From Candidatus Anaerostipes avistercoris (GTDB lineage: Bacteria > Bacillota > Clostridia > Lachnospirales > Lachnospiraceae), in contig DWWD01000005.1 in the NCBI GenBank assembly GCA_019119895.1, forward strand, positions 16,874-80,873: DNA of 64,000 bases. Reading direction: 5' to 3'. Under the pieces are notes generated by a model. The model had not been told where the DNA came from. It was given only the letters and a program-made list of their open reading frames with translations, and made no database searches. A program made the position numbers and the translations under genes. Positions 1-9,124 of this stretch are shown here, piece by piece. The stretch's first letter is position 1. Each line of letters opens with the position of its first letter.

Positions 1-432
1 TCGCTCATATAGCATAGCAAGCCTTTTGAATGCAGGAATGTTTTTTGGTGACATCTCGCCATATTTGATATCAATGGCGCGCATTTTTTTAAAACACTCT
101 ATCGCGTCAATGCATTCTCTTTCGACTTTGTTAGAAAGTGCGCTATTATAGTCTTTCGAATTGTACAAAGCAGACCAATCTTTTTCAATTATTTTTAAAA
201 GCCTGTAATACTTATCGGATATCGGCCTTACTTCTTCCTGATATTCCATAAAGATTTCAGTACTATCTTTTGGAAATTTCCAATTGTTTTCTTTTTTCAT
301 AATTTCCCAAACATCGGAATTTCCTCCGTAATCCAAGAAATTCAACAAGTTGTCATATTCTGATAAATTAAAATCAGGAGAAAAGTCATTTTTCTTTTTA
401 TCTTTTTTAAAAATGAAATTTAATAATCCCAT
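1..432 (-). CDS. Uncharacterised phage protein, truncated by window start (MGLLNFIFKKDKKKNDFSPDFNLSEYDNLLNFLDYGGNSDVWEIM...)
   Basis: Open minus frame from ATG at 432 to window edge. Confidence 0.6.
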   Translation of the reverse strand, partial: MGLLNFIFKKDKKKNDFSPDFNLSEYDNLLNFLDYGGNSDVWEIMKKENNWKFPKDSTEIFMEYQEEVRPISDKYYRLLKIIEKDWSALYNSKDYNSALSNKVERECIDAIECFKKMRAIDIKYGEMSPKNIPAFKRLAMLYER

Positions 433-450
433 AATAATCCTCTTTTGTAT

Positions 451-711
451 TTAATGATTGCCAAGTCGATCTTGTAAATTATGCCTGTAAATTTCAAGAA
501 CATTTACATTGCGACTCTTGTCGTAGTCACCACGTTCAATGTGTTCAATCTCATGCAGGGCAGATATGCGGTTTTGTTCACTGCTAAGGCATGAATTTAA
601 TACGATTGTATAATTCCCGAAGCCGTCCGGAATTACAAAGCTTTTAATTTTTGCAGGCATATCTTTGTATATTACAATTATGTTTTCGTCTGTCATAATA
701 TCAACTCCCAA
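451..711 (-). CDS. Short ImmA/IrrE-like metallopeptidase family protein
   Basis: HEIEH motif in ALHEIEHIERGDYD; next to repressor. Confidence 0.65.
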   Translation of the reverse strand: MGVDIMTDENIIVIYKDMPAKIKSFVIPDGFGNYTIVLNSCLSSEQNRISALHEIEHIERGDYDKSRNVNVLEIYRHNLQDRLGNH

Positions 712-751
712 CAGGAGTATATCATATTTGACTGTCCAAAAATCTGGACAA

Positions 752-1108
752 TCAGTCCTCTCCTTTCATTCTTTTTACCATTTCAGTTACAAATTTTAAG
801 TCTTCTGTAGTTGCATGCCGCGATGCATCGAACAAAATTCTAAGTTCTGGATTATCATAGATTTCTTGAGCCATTTCAGCTACATCGGGGTCAAGATAGT
901 AAACAGACTTGCTATCTCTTCCGGTCAAATAATCTATACTTACATTAAAATAATCCGCTATTTGCTCTAAAGCTTCATAAGACGGTTTTCGCTTTCCTGA
1001 TTCATACATACCTATGATTCCTGTGGACATACCTAAATCTTCAGCCAGTTTCTTCTGTGATATTCCACGTTTTTTTCGTAATTTCCATAATATTTCGTCG
1101 AATCCCAT
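752..1108 (-). CDS. XRE-family phage repressor
   Basis: N-terminal HTH (KKRGISQKKLAEDLGMSTGIIGMYESGKRKPSYEALEQIADYFNVS); divergent from Cro-like gene. Confidence 0.85.
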   Translation of the reverse strand: MGFDEILWKLRKKRGISQKKLAEDLGMSTGIIGMYESGKRKPSYEALEQIADYFNVSIDYLTGRDSKSVYYLDPDVAEMAQEIYDNPELRILFDASRHATTEDLKFVTEMVKRMKGED

Positions 1109-1178
1109 ATAATCACCACCTTTGCTTATATTATACACTCAACGTGAGTAAAAATAAATAAAAAATTCACTAAAAGTG

Positions 1179-1207
1179 TTGACACTCACAATTAGTGAGC
1201 GTATAAT
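1179..1207 (+). promoter_or_regulatory. Rightward early promoter with embedded operator
   Basis: TTGACA (1179-1184), 17-nt spacer, TATAAT (1202-1207); CTCAC-AATTA-GTGAG inverted repeat at 1185-1199 fills the spacer. Confidence 0.8.
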
Positions 1208-1227
1208 GGCAAATGTAAGGAATAAAA

Positions 1228-1446
1228 ATGAAAGGAGGCAATGGAGTGGATAGAGAAAAGATGGCTCAGGTTTTAAGAAGCCTAAGAAGAGAAAAAGGAG
1301 AAACACAGGCAGAAGTGGCTAAATCTGTGGGAATTTCTGCATCTGCATACGCAATGTATGAAACCGGAGAACGAGTTCCTAGAGATGATGTCAAAGTGAT
1401 GATCGCGAAGCATTTTAACCGGTCTGTTAAAGGGATATTTTTTTAA
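1228..1446 (+). CDS. Cro-like XRE-family regulator
   Basis: HTH sequence, divergent from repressor. Confidence 0.8.
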   Translation: MKGGNGVDREKMAQVLRSLRREKGETQAEVAKSVGISASAYAMYETGERVPRDDVKVMIAKHFNRSVKGIFF

Positions 1447-1491
1447 AATAGAATACTCACTTTAAGTTGTTTTTGGACAAAAGAAAGGCAG

Positions 1492-1815
1492 GTGATAACC
1501 ATGGGAAGAACAGCAGTTTCCGATACAAAGAAGAAGACCTCTGCAGTAAAAGGCGTAATCGTCCAGTACATGAACTTACGTAATGTAACGCCTGAATATG
1601 TGGCAAACATATTGGGAATTTCCGAGAGGACGTTCCTGAAAAAGATGGACAATCCCGGCAAGTTTACAGTCGAGCAGCTGGCGATCATGTCAAACGCCTT
1701 GCAGATTCCGCAGAAGGTAAACTTCTTTGTCGGGGCATCGCCACCGGAAGAAAATGCGGATAGGATAGCAATGGCAATTGTTATGGCTTTACAAAAGATG
1801 GAGGGACGCAGATGA
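1492..1815 (+). CDS. Phage HTH DNA-binding protein
   Basis: YVANILGISERTFLKKMDNPGKFTVEQLAIMSNALQI resembles XRE-type HTH. Confidence 0.6.
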   Translation: MITMGRTAVSDTKKKTSAVKGVIVQYMNLRNVTPEYVANILGISERTFLKKMDNPGKFTVEQLAIMSNALQIPQKVNFFVGASPPEENADRIAMAIVMALQKMEGRR

Positions 1816-1970
1816 GCAAAATAGAATTATCGATATTGACCATCCTAGGGCTCATCCTGGTATGGCTGGATTATCCTTTATGGCTTGGGATGTGTGCAGC
1901 AGCCCCGGCAATCATTCTGGGAGGAGGTGAGGAAGATGGAGATAATGACTTTCATCAAGAAAGAGATTGA
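1812..1970 (+). CDS. Small membrane protein
   Basis: MSKIELSILTILGLILVWLDYPLWLGMCAAAPAIILGGGEEDGDNDFHQERD; ATGA overlap with upstream gene; hydrophobic. Confidence 0.45.
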   Translation: MSKIELSILTILGLILVWLDYPLWLGMCAAAPAIILGGGEEDGDNDFHQERD

Positions 1971-2124
1971 GAGTTGCAATTACATGCTGGAGAAAGAATA
2001 CCAGAATTGTCCAGATGTGGTAAGAGTGGCAGAGCTGGAAGCCAGGATGCAGGCTTTTACAGAGGTCTTGTATGTTCTGGAAAACAAAAATGCCCCGGAA
2101 GCGGCAACTTCCAAGGGCAAGTAG
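1936..2124 (+). CDS. Small phage protein
   Basis: ORF with RBS (GGAGGTGAGGAAG) before ATG 1936. Confidence 0.5.
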   Translation: MEIMTFIKKEIESCNYMLEKEYQNCPDVVRVAELEARMQAFTEVLYVLENKNAPEAATSKGK

Positions 2125-2174
2125 CTAAATAACATTTTCAAGTGCATTATAGCACAGATTGGAGAGAAAAGAAA

Positions 2175-2333
2175 ATGGCAGAAACAAAAATGATCACAAT
2201 CGAAAAATATATGTATGATGGTCTCCAGAGACAAAAGGAACAGTTACAGGTCATCATCCGGCTGGCAAAAGCCGGGACACTTACACCAGATCACGTGTTG
2301 ATCATCACCGGAGAAAAACAGGGGGAAGAATAA
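2175..2333 (+). CDS. Small phage protein
   Basis: ORF MAETKMITIEKYMYDGLQRQKEQ..., adjoins next gene. Confidence 0.5.
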   Translation: MAETKMITIEKYMYDGLQRQKEQLQVIIRLAKAGTLTPDHVLIITGEKQGEE

Positions 2334-2906
2334 ATGGAAACAAAAGAAACGATCATCAAATTGTTAAAGAGTACAAACAGACCGGGCATGGACAAGCTGA
2401 TCGAGGCTATGGAAGAAGGTGGATTCTTTACCGCTCCATGCAGTGGAGGAAATCACCTTGCAGAAGAAGGCGGGCTTGCAAAACATAGCCTGAACGTACT
2501 TAATGCCGCAACAGACATGAGCCTCGGATTATCTCAGGGAGAACTCATGCCTAAGGAATTAAAGGACAGCTTGACCATCGTATGCCTGCTGCACGATCTC
2601 GGCAAGATGGGGCAGTACGGAAAAGAAAACTATGTAGAGAATATCTTAAAGAGCGGAAAGCAGAGCACAAGTAAACCGTACAAGACAAATCCAGATCTGT
2701 TGTATGTGGATCATGAGGTCCGATCCATTGTGATTGCGCAGCAGTACATAGACCTTACCGAAGAAGAACAGCAGGCCATCCTCTGGCACAACGGATTATA
2801 CGGAAACTTCCGGTACCAGATCCAGGGGAAGGAAACGGCACTGTATCTGATCCTGCACTTTGCAGATATGTGGGCAAGCCGGGTTCTCGAAGGCGAAGCG
2901 TTATGA
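2334..2906 (+). CDS. HD-domain phosphohydrolase-like phage protein
   Basis: H..., LLHDLGKMG and LHFADMWAS motifs of HD superfamily. Confidence 0.7.
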   Translation: METKETIIKLLKSTNRPGMDKLIEAMEEGGFFTAPCSGGNHLAEEGGLAKHSLNVLNAATDMSLGLSQGELMPKELKDSLTIVCLLHDLGKMGQYGKENYVENILKSGKQSTSKPYKTNPDLLYVDHEVRSIVIAQQYIDLTEEEQQAILWHNGLYGNFRYQIQGKETALYLILHFADMWASRVLEGEAL

Positions 2907-3322
2907 ACCCAAAAGAACTCGCTGATTACCTGTGCCAAAGGTTGATTGCAGAAGGTTTTACAGTGCAGAGATATGACGCATATAAAACAGATAGCATTTA
3001 TCTCAAACTTGACTTTGGTGTGTGTAATTCCATTCGAATCAGCGATCATACCGGAAAGAAATATCTGAAATATAGATATAATATAGGTTCTTTTGTCAAA
3101 AAGCATCGGTACGGAAATAATAGAGGATTTCCTAGGATTTATTTTCGACAGGATCAGGTGGATATGTTGATAGAACAGATTTTAAGAGACAGAAAATCAA
3201 AAATTAAAAGGTATGGAGCGGATAGATACCAAGGATTTATGAAAGAAAATAAAGTTAAAAACAGAAATCTAAAAGGATTTTGGAGAAAGTCTTGGATAGT
3301 GGGAGGTAAAAATGGAATATGA
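2903..3322 (+). CDS. Uncharacterised phage protein
   Basis: ATGA overlap with HD gene. Confidence 0.5.
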   Translation: MNPKELADYLCQRLIAEGFTVQRYDAYKTDSIYLKLDFGVCNSIRISDHTGKKYLKYRYNIGSFVKKHRYGNNRGFPRIYFRQDQVDMLIEQILRDRKSKIKRYGADRYQGFMKENKVKNRNLKGFWRKSWIVGGKNGI

Positions 3323-4052
3323 ATTTAGAGACCTCACGAAAGATGAGGTAGAGTGCAGGGTAGGCACGCTCAATGTTAATAAAGGATGCTCTTTGCTGCT
3401 TTTTAAAGATGCAAGATGCGACATGAACATCCTAGATGAAAAATTTGGAATCACTGGATGGAAGAGACATCACGAGTCCATAAATGGAAACCTGTTCTGC
3501 ACTGTTGAAATTTGGGATGATTCTAAAAAAGAATGGATCTCAAAGCAAGATGTAGGAAAGGAAACAGGGGTAGAGAAAGAAAAAGGACAGGCTTCAGATG
3601 CATTTAAAAGGGCGTGTTTTAACATCGGGATTGGGAGAGAACTTTATACCGCTCCATTTATATGGATTCTTAAAAAAGATGTAAAAATCGAAAATGGGAA
3701 AGTAAAAGACAGCTTCTCTGTTGCGGATTTAGAGGTAGAAAATAAAAAGATTGTGAAACTTAAAATTAGAAACAATCGTACAAAAAAAGTGGTATTTTCT
3801 TTCCCTTCAAGTGACGATGAGCAATATCAAGATGAGATGCATCAAGAGCCTGTTGGAAAACAGAAAATCAGCAAAGAGAAGCAGAAAAGTTTATTAGAGT
3901 TTTGCGATGAGAAGCATCTGGATATTGGAAAGATATTGGATTCTTATGCACTGAAAGATATTTCAGAGCTGAATGAAAACCAGCACGCAACGATCATCCG
4001 GGTGCATGCTCAGTACATGAAGCAGTGGGGTGCTGATGGATGGAATGCATAG
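3312..4052 (+). CDS. Rad52-family single-strand annealing protein
   Basis: KGQASDAFKRACFNIGIGRELYTAPFIWI motif typical of phage Rad52-like annealases. Confidence 0.75.
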   Translation: MEYEFRDLTKDEVECRVGTLNVNKGCSLLLFKDARCDMNILDEKFGITGWKRHHESINGNLFCTVEIWDDSKKEWISKQDVGKETGVEKEKGQASDAFKRACFNIGIGRELYTAPFIWILKKDVKIENGKVKDSFSVADLEVENKKIVKLKIRNNRTKKVVFSFPSSDDEQYQDEMHQEPVGKQKISKEKQKSLLEFCDEKHLDIGKILDSYALKDISELNENQHATIIRVHAQYMKQWGADGWNA

Positions 4053-4612
4053 GACGGCTTAAGAGTCTTGGAATTGATCTGATGTCAAGACATCAAAAGC
4101 TGGAGATTGAAATAGACAGCGATATCCGAAAAGAGTATGACAAGCTCAAAGATAAAGATAAGCTGCGGATCCGCATTGTCCAGTACAGGAAAAAGAGATC
4201 TTTGGATGCTAATGCTTATTACTGGACGCTTCTTACCAAGTTTGCAGATGTGGTAGGTTTGAGCAATCCAGAAGCCCACAACATGATGCTACGAGGATAC
4301 GGACAATCAGAGATATTTGACGGTAAAGCAGTATATGTGACAATTCCTGACACTGAAGAATCTGAGAAGAAAGTAAATAATGCAACGGATTATCATCTTG
4401 CTCCTACATCACAGGCAAGACTCGGTAATGATGGAGTGATGTACCGGACATACCGCCTGTTAAGAGGTTCCAGGACTTATGACACAAAGGAGATGTCAAG
4501 ATTGATCGACGGATTGATCACCTGCTGTAAGGAAGCAGGGATCCCGGAAACAGAGATCGTGACACCAAATGAAAAAGAAATACTGAAAGAAAGGTATGGG
4601 ATAAATGTCTAA
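4040..4612 (+). CDS. NinB-like recombination protein
   Basis: YRKKRSLDANAYYWTLLTKFADVV signature. Confidence 0.7.
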   Translation: MECIGRLKSLGIDLMSRHQKLEIEIDSDIRKEYDKLKDKDKLRIRIVQYRKKRSLDANAYYWTLLTKFADVVGLSNPEAHNMMLRGYGQSEIFDGKAVYVTIPDTEESEKKVNNATDYHLAPTSQARLGNDGVMYRTYRLLRGSRTYDTKEMSRLIDGLITCCKEAGIPETEIVTPNEKEILKERYGINV

Positions 4613-4895
4613 AAGATTATGGAGTGCATTTACAGACAACATGGACTGCTGTATCTATACCGGTTCCCACAAGGTGGAGCGGCATCATATTTTCGGAGGC
4701 GCTAACCGGTCCCGGAGCGAGAAGTACGGTTTTGTCATACCGCTCCGGCCGGACTACCACCCGAACGGCGTACATTTTGATCCAAAGAATGGAGATATTG
4801 ATACAGATCTGAAACAGGCAGCACAGAGATACTGGGAGGAATATATCGGCACCAGAGAAGACTTCAGGAAGGAGTTTGGCAGATCATGGCTATAA
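4605..4895 (+). CDS. HNH-like phage nuclease
   Basis: CIYTGSHKVERHHIFGGANRSRSEKYGFVIPLRPDYH. Confidence 0.55.
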   Translation: MSKRLWSAFTDNMDCCIYTGSHKVERHHIFGGANRSRSEKYGFVIPLRPDYHPNGVHFDPKNGDIDTDLKQAAQRYWEEYIGTREDFRKEFGRSWL

Positions 4896-5248
4896 ACAGC
4901 AGAGAAAAGGGAAAGAAGGGTGAACTTGAACTCTCCAGAGCCTTAAGAGGGCATGGATATGATACCAGGAGAGGACAGCAATACTGCGGAAGCAACGGAG
5001 ACGCTGACGTAGTTGGGCTTCCTTATCTGCACATTGAGTGCAAGCGGGTGGAAAAACTGAATCTGCGTACTGCCATGGATCAGAGCATCCACGATGCCAG
5101 AGACGGAGAAAAACCCTGTGTGATGCACAGAAAGAACCGTGAACCCTGGATGGTCACGATGCTCCTGGATGATTTTATGGAAATCTACCGGGAATGGGAA
5201 GCCGGTATGGAACTTATGGAAAAGGGTGAGGTGAATGCAGAAGAGTAG
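4886..5248 (+). CDS. PDDEXK-type Holliday junction resolvase-like protein
   Basis: KGKKGELELSRALRGHGYDTRRGQQYCGSNGDADVVGLPYLHIECKRVE; E...D..ExK pattern. Confidence 0.65.
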   Translation: MAINSREKGKKGELELSRALRGHGYDTRRGQQYCGSNGDADVVGLPYLHIECKRVEKLNLRTAMDQSIHDARDGEKPCVMHRKNREPWMVTMLLDDFMEIYREWEAGMELMEKGEVNAEE

Positions 5249-5969
5249 CTTCCTGATTTATCATGAATATCGGGAGCCATTGGAATTACTGACAGATGAG
5301 CAGAGGGGCCGACTCCTGATGGCCCTGATCGACTACTCCGAATCAGGTATGGTCCCGGAACTGGATGGGATCTCCATGATGGCATTTTCCTTTATCCAGA
5401 AACAGATGGATCGGGATTCGGAGAAATATGAAAACCGGTGCAATTCAAACCGGGAGAACGGGAAAAAGGGCGGAAGACCGAGGAAAGAGGAAAAACCGAA
5501 CGGTTTGCACAAAAACCCAAAAAACCCATCGGTTTCTGAAAAACCGAACGGTTTAAACGAAAACCCAAAAAACCCGATAAAGATAAAGAATCAAGATAAA
5601 GAGAAAGATATAAATAAAAATATTAAGTGCAAAGCTGACGCTGATGCACTGTTTGAAAGACTCTGGAAATTGTACCCACAGAAACGTGGGAAGGGGAGAG
5701 TATCAGATGCCAATAAGAGGCGATTACTTGATATCGGTTTTGAAGAACTTGAGCGTGCCATTGACCGATACAAGGCGGACTTGGCGTTAGATACCTGGAG
5801 AAAACCCCAGAATGGCAGCACGTTTTTTAACTCTGGGTACGTGGATTATCTTGATGCGAACTATGAGAAACCACAGCAAAAGGCAACGCCGGGAGAACTG
5901 GAATGCCAGAGAGATTATGACTTTGACGAGCTGGAGAAGAAGCTCATGCAAAAACAGTTAGGAGGATGA
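5235..5969 (+). CDS. DUF6291-type replication initiation-like protein
   Basis: SSFLIYHEYREPLELLTDEQRGRLLMALIDY N-terminus; basic linker; internal DNA repeats. Confidence 0.65.
   Translation: MQKSSFLIYHEYREPLELLTDEQRGRLLMALIDYSESGMVPELDGISMMAFSFIQKQMDRDSEKYENRCNSNRENGKKGGRPRKEEKPNGLHKNPKNPSVSEKPNGLNENPKNPIKIKNQDKEKDINKNIKCKADADALFERLWKLYPQKRGKGRVSDANKRRLLDIGFEELERAIDRYKADLALDTWRKPQNGSTFFNSGYVDYLDANYEKPQQKATPGELECQRDYDFDELEKKLMQKQLGG
5490..5632. repeat. Iteron-like repeats (48-nt period) plus AT-rich tract; candidate phage ori
   Basis: GAAAAACCGAACGGTTT at 5490-5506 and 5538-5554; AAAACCCAAAAAACCC at 5512-5527 and 5560-5575; AT-rich 5576-5632. Confidence 0.5.
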
Positions 5970-5972
5970 TAC

Positions 5973-6305
5973 ATGGAGCAGATGAGCATGTTCGGCTGTC
6001 CTACCGCATACAGGAGCAGCCGCATAACTCGCCAGACCCGCCGTGAATCGAACGAAAAGACGGACAGGAAAGGAATGTATAGCATGATACTAAAAGAGCT
6101 ATCCTACGGCGATATGACGGCCAGAGAGATTGGAGTGATATTATGCCGACACGGATTAGTGTTGTCTCCTTCGCGGCAGCAGGTGCAGCCAAGACTCACG
6201 GAACTGATGCAGGAAGGAAAAATATCGGTTGTCGGAAAGCGGAAAGATAGCCTGACAAAGAGAAGCGTTGCAGTTTATCACTTAGTGAAACAGGAGGAAG
6301 AATGA
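5973..6305 (+). CDS. Winged-helix-like phage protein
   Basis: ORF context; MTAREIGVILCRHGLVLSPSRQQVQPRLTELMQEGKI pattern. Confidence 0.5.
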   Translation: MEQMSMFGCPTAYRSSRITRQTRRESNEKTDRKGMYSMILKELSYGDMTAREIGVILCRHGLVLSPSRQQVQPRLTELMQEGKISVVGKRKDSLTKRSVAVYHLVKQEEE

Positions 6306-6721
6306 TGAGACATGTGAACTTGGAAGAATTTGCAGAAGGAAAGCTGTCTGCAAAAATAAACAGAGAGCTTGAAAGAGTAGCGAAAAACATCCAGGATCCG
6401 AATACAGATTCCACAAAGGAGAGGAAGATTACTGTTACGATCAAGATTCGGCCAAACCATGATAGGGATTATACGGATTTTTACATTGAGACCAAATCAG
6501 TTTTAGCACCGGATGCAGGAATCCGTACTGGATTTTCTATCGGCAAAGATTTAAAGACTGGAGTAGTTGACATGATGGAGACTGTCAATCAGATACCGGG
6601 GCAGATGTCGCTTGAAGAGGTTGAGACGGAAGGACGACCGGAGCAGACGTTTGACCCGGAGACTGGGGAAATTTACGAAGCAAGCGATAAAGTAGTCGAT
6701 CTGAGAGCGAGAAAGATGTAG
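6302..6721 (+). CDS. Phage protein of the type annotated as replication terminator protein
   Basis: VNLEEFAEGKLSAKINRELERVAKNIQDPNTDSTKERKITVTIKI. Confidence 0.55.
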   Translation: MMRHVNLEEFAEGKLSAKINRELERVAKNIQDPNTDSTKERKITVTIKIRPNHDRDYTDFYIETKSVLAPDAGIRTGFSIGKDLKTGVVDMMETVNQIPGQMSLEEVETEGRPEQTFDPETGEIYEASDKVVDLRARKM

Positions 6722-6733
6722 GAGGTACATATC

Positions 6734-7477
6734 ATGGGATACGATTTAAGAAATGCATTGGAGTATTTGGCTGAAATGGCGAACGATGCCAGAGAACCGC
6801 ATGTTGTAGAGATCGGAGGAAAGACATACTGCGACAAGGGTATGCAGCGATATGCGAAAGAAGACCTGGCGGGAGCGATCCAGGTCAGGAGCCTGAAATC
6901 ATTAGTGGAGTACATTAACGGCAAATCCGAAGAACTTCGAGAATCCATGATCGTCCATGTGGAAGGACCGGGATTTGTGAGCCTTGTTTCCGGATTAACC
7001 AAAGAAAGAGAAAGGGAAACATTGATGTTTGCCAGGGCAGAAGATGCAGGGTTCCAATTCGATCATTACTATGACCAGGAGCGGTTCATCATCAATATGC
7101 AGACCTGCTTTGAACAGACGGAAGAGGTTGGATATATCACCACCGTGGCAGGAAATGTGGTAAACGAAACTGTTGCGAATTACGGAGATAACGGAACAAA
7201 CCAGAAGGTAACGATCAGCCATGGTATTGCAGGGAGAGAGGATGCAGAAGTACCGAACCCTGTCGTGTTGAGACCATATCGGACGTTCATGGAAGTAGAA
7301 CAGCCGGAAAGCAAGTTTGTCTTCCGGATCAACGAGGACGCCGACAAGGCGCCGATCTTTAAGCTGATCGAGGCAGATGGAGGTCTTTGGAAGTACGAGG
7401 CTGTAGAATCAATCAAAGAATACATCAAAAAGAATCTGGATCCAGAGTTTTCATCCCGGATCACAGTCATTGGTTAA
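6734..7477 (+). CDS. Conserved phage protein
   Basis: Long ORF with RBS (GGAGG), paired with preceding gene. Confidence 0.6.
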   Translation: MGYDLRNALEYLAEMANDAREPHVVEIGGKTYCDKGMQRYAKEDLAGAIQVRSLKSLVEYINGKSEELRESMIVHVEGPGFVSLVSGLTKERERETLMFARAEDAGFQFDHYYDQERFIINMQTCFEQTEEVGYITTVAGNVVNETVANYGDNGTNQKVTISHGIAGREDAEVPNPVVLRPYRTFMEVEQPESKFVFRINEDADKAPIFKLIEADGGLWKYEAVESIKEYIKKNLDPEFSSRITVIG

Positions 7478-7649
7478 GGCAAAGAGCCGGCCTGATCGGG
7501 AGACTGCCAGCAACAGTAAACCCATACTAAATATAGTTTTTCAAGTGATTCTCAATCAGCAGGAATCCGAGATGGCCGCTTTGAGCGCACCAGTCATATA
7601 CCACAAGTAACCGATGCGCATAAGAAACAAACCAATGTATAAGCCATGA

Positions 7650-7676
7650 GCCTGCTGCCTTTTTGGCAGCGGGCAG
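7650..7676 (+). other. GC-rich hairpin before RBS of next gene
   Basis: CCTGCTGCC-TTTTT-GGCAGCGGG, followed by AGAAAGGAG. Confidence 0.5.
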
Positions 7677-7690
7677 AAAGGAGAAAATAA

Positions 7691-8074
7691 GTGAGAAAAA
7701 TAGATGCGCAGATGCAGGCCAGGATGGATGGTATGGCATATGCGTTACGGATAGCCAAAAAAGAAGGAATAGAAGGTCTGGAGGAAGAACTCAAGAGAAG
7801 AGGGATCACCGGGATAAATCTTCCGGCATCTCACAAGGAAATAGACAAGGAACTGGATAAGATCAAGATGCAGGTATTAGATACAGTGCTTGCCATGTCG
7901 TGCCTGGTACTTCGGAATGAGTTTCACTTCGGAGAAAAGAGACTTAACAGATTTAAGGAGCGGTTCAATTTTGAGACATCGTGCCTGGAAGATGGGCACA
8001 CAACCTGGGCAGATGTCTTGGAAATGATTCGGAAGGAAACAGGGATAGAGCTCCAGATCAGAGAGAACAAGTGA
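7691..8074 (+). CDS. Phage protein (GTG start)
   Basis: ORF with RBS. Confidence 0.55.
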   Translation: MRKIDAQMQARMDGMAYALRIAKKEGIEGLEEELKRRGITGINLPASHKEIDKELDKIKMQVLDTVLAMSCLVLRNEFHFGEKRLNRFKERFNFETSCLEDGHTTWADVLEMIRKETGIELQIRENK

Positions 8075-8103
8075 TCTTGAAAAAACCAAAAAGGAGGGCG
8101 AAT

Positions 8104-8688
8104 ATGGAACAGAAAACCTGGAAAGACATACCGGGATACGGCGGAAGGTATCAGGCCAGGATGGACGGTCAAGTTTCAAGAAAGTATAAAAACGGGAAAC
8201 GGAAAATATTTTCGCAGTACACGAGAAAACCTGCTCATGGAAGCAAAAGATATTATGTCAAGCTGACAGATCCGGAGACCAGGAAGGCGAAGGATGAGCC
8301 GGTACATCAGATCGTATTAAAAACTTTTGCGGGACCGTGCCCGGAAGGCTGCATACCGATCCATAAGAATGGGATACCGGAAGACAACTTCCTTACAAAC
8401 TTATGCTATATGTCAAAAGCGGCCGTAGGGAAGAAGGTAGGAGGAAAATCAAAAAGAAAGCCAGTTGCCAAGATTGATAGCAGCGGTGAGATAGTAGCCT
8501 TCTATTCTTCTGCCAGAGAAGCCGGCCGGGAAAATCATATGAGTTATCAGACGATCATAGATCGGTGCAACGGGAAAGTGCAGGGAACCTTTGCCCCGGA
8601 TGGATATGCGTACAGCTGGGATGAGGACAGGAAAACCGAAGCAGCGATACGAAGAATAAAAGCGTTAAGAAAAGTTAAGGAGGAATGA
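8104..8688 (+). CDS. NUMOD4/degenerate HNH/NUMOD1-like phage protein
   Basis: TWKDIPGYGGRYQARMDGQVSRK (NUMOD4-like), IPIHKNGIPEDNFLTNLCY (HNH-like), VAKIDSSGEIVAFYSSAREAGRENHMSYQTI (NUMOD1-like). Confidence 0.6.
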   Translation: MEQKTWKDIPGYGGRYQARMDGQVSRKYKNGKRKIFSQYTRKPAHGSKRYYVKLTDPETRKAKDEPVHQIVLKTFAGPCPEGCIPIHKNGIPEDNFLTNLCYMSKAAVGKKVGGKSKRKPVAKIDSSGEIVAFYSSAREAGRENHMSYQTIIDRCNGKVQGTFAPDGYAYSWDEDRKTEAAIRRIKALRKVKEE

Positions 8689-8689
8689 C

Positions 8690-9124
8690 ATGCAGGAATC
8701 AGAGAAAGCCCTTGAAATACTTAATAAGCTATCATTCTTCGGCAGTCAGAGAGCTGGAAGAGAACTGTGGAATGAAAAGCCGAGAGAAGTGCAGGATGAG
8801 GATATCGCGAGTTTCAACAGGGACATTGAATATCTACGGGACTTTATCCGCAAGCGCATGAATGACGGCTGGATACCAATACAAGATAAGCTCCCAGAAG
8901 ATGATGTTGATGTTTTAATCACATATGCAGATATAGATGATGAAAATTATACAGACATTTGTATCACAACATATGGATATGCGTACTTAGGCGGAAATAA
9001 ATTGGATTTTAAAGAGTGGAGAAGCCCATTTGAGTATTTTAAAACGAACTACAAAGTAATGGCATGGAGACCTCTTCCAGAGCCATACCGACCAGAAAGG
9101 AGCGATAGCCATGACGGAGAATGA
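8690..9124 (+). CDS. DUF551-containing phage protein
   Basis: GWIPIQDKLPEDDVDVLITY...VMAWRPLPEPYR. Confidence 0.65.
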   Translation: MQESEKALEILNKLSFFGSQRAGRELWNEKPREVQDEDIASFNRDIEYLRDFIRKRMNDGWIPIQDKLPEDDVDVLITYADIDDENYTDICITTYGYAYLGGNKLDFKEWRSPFEYFKTNYKVMAWRPLPEPYRPERSDSHDGE

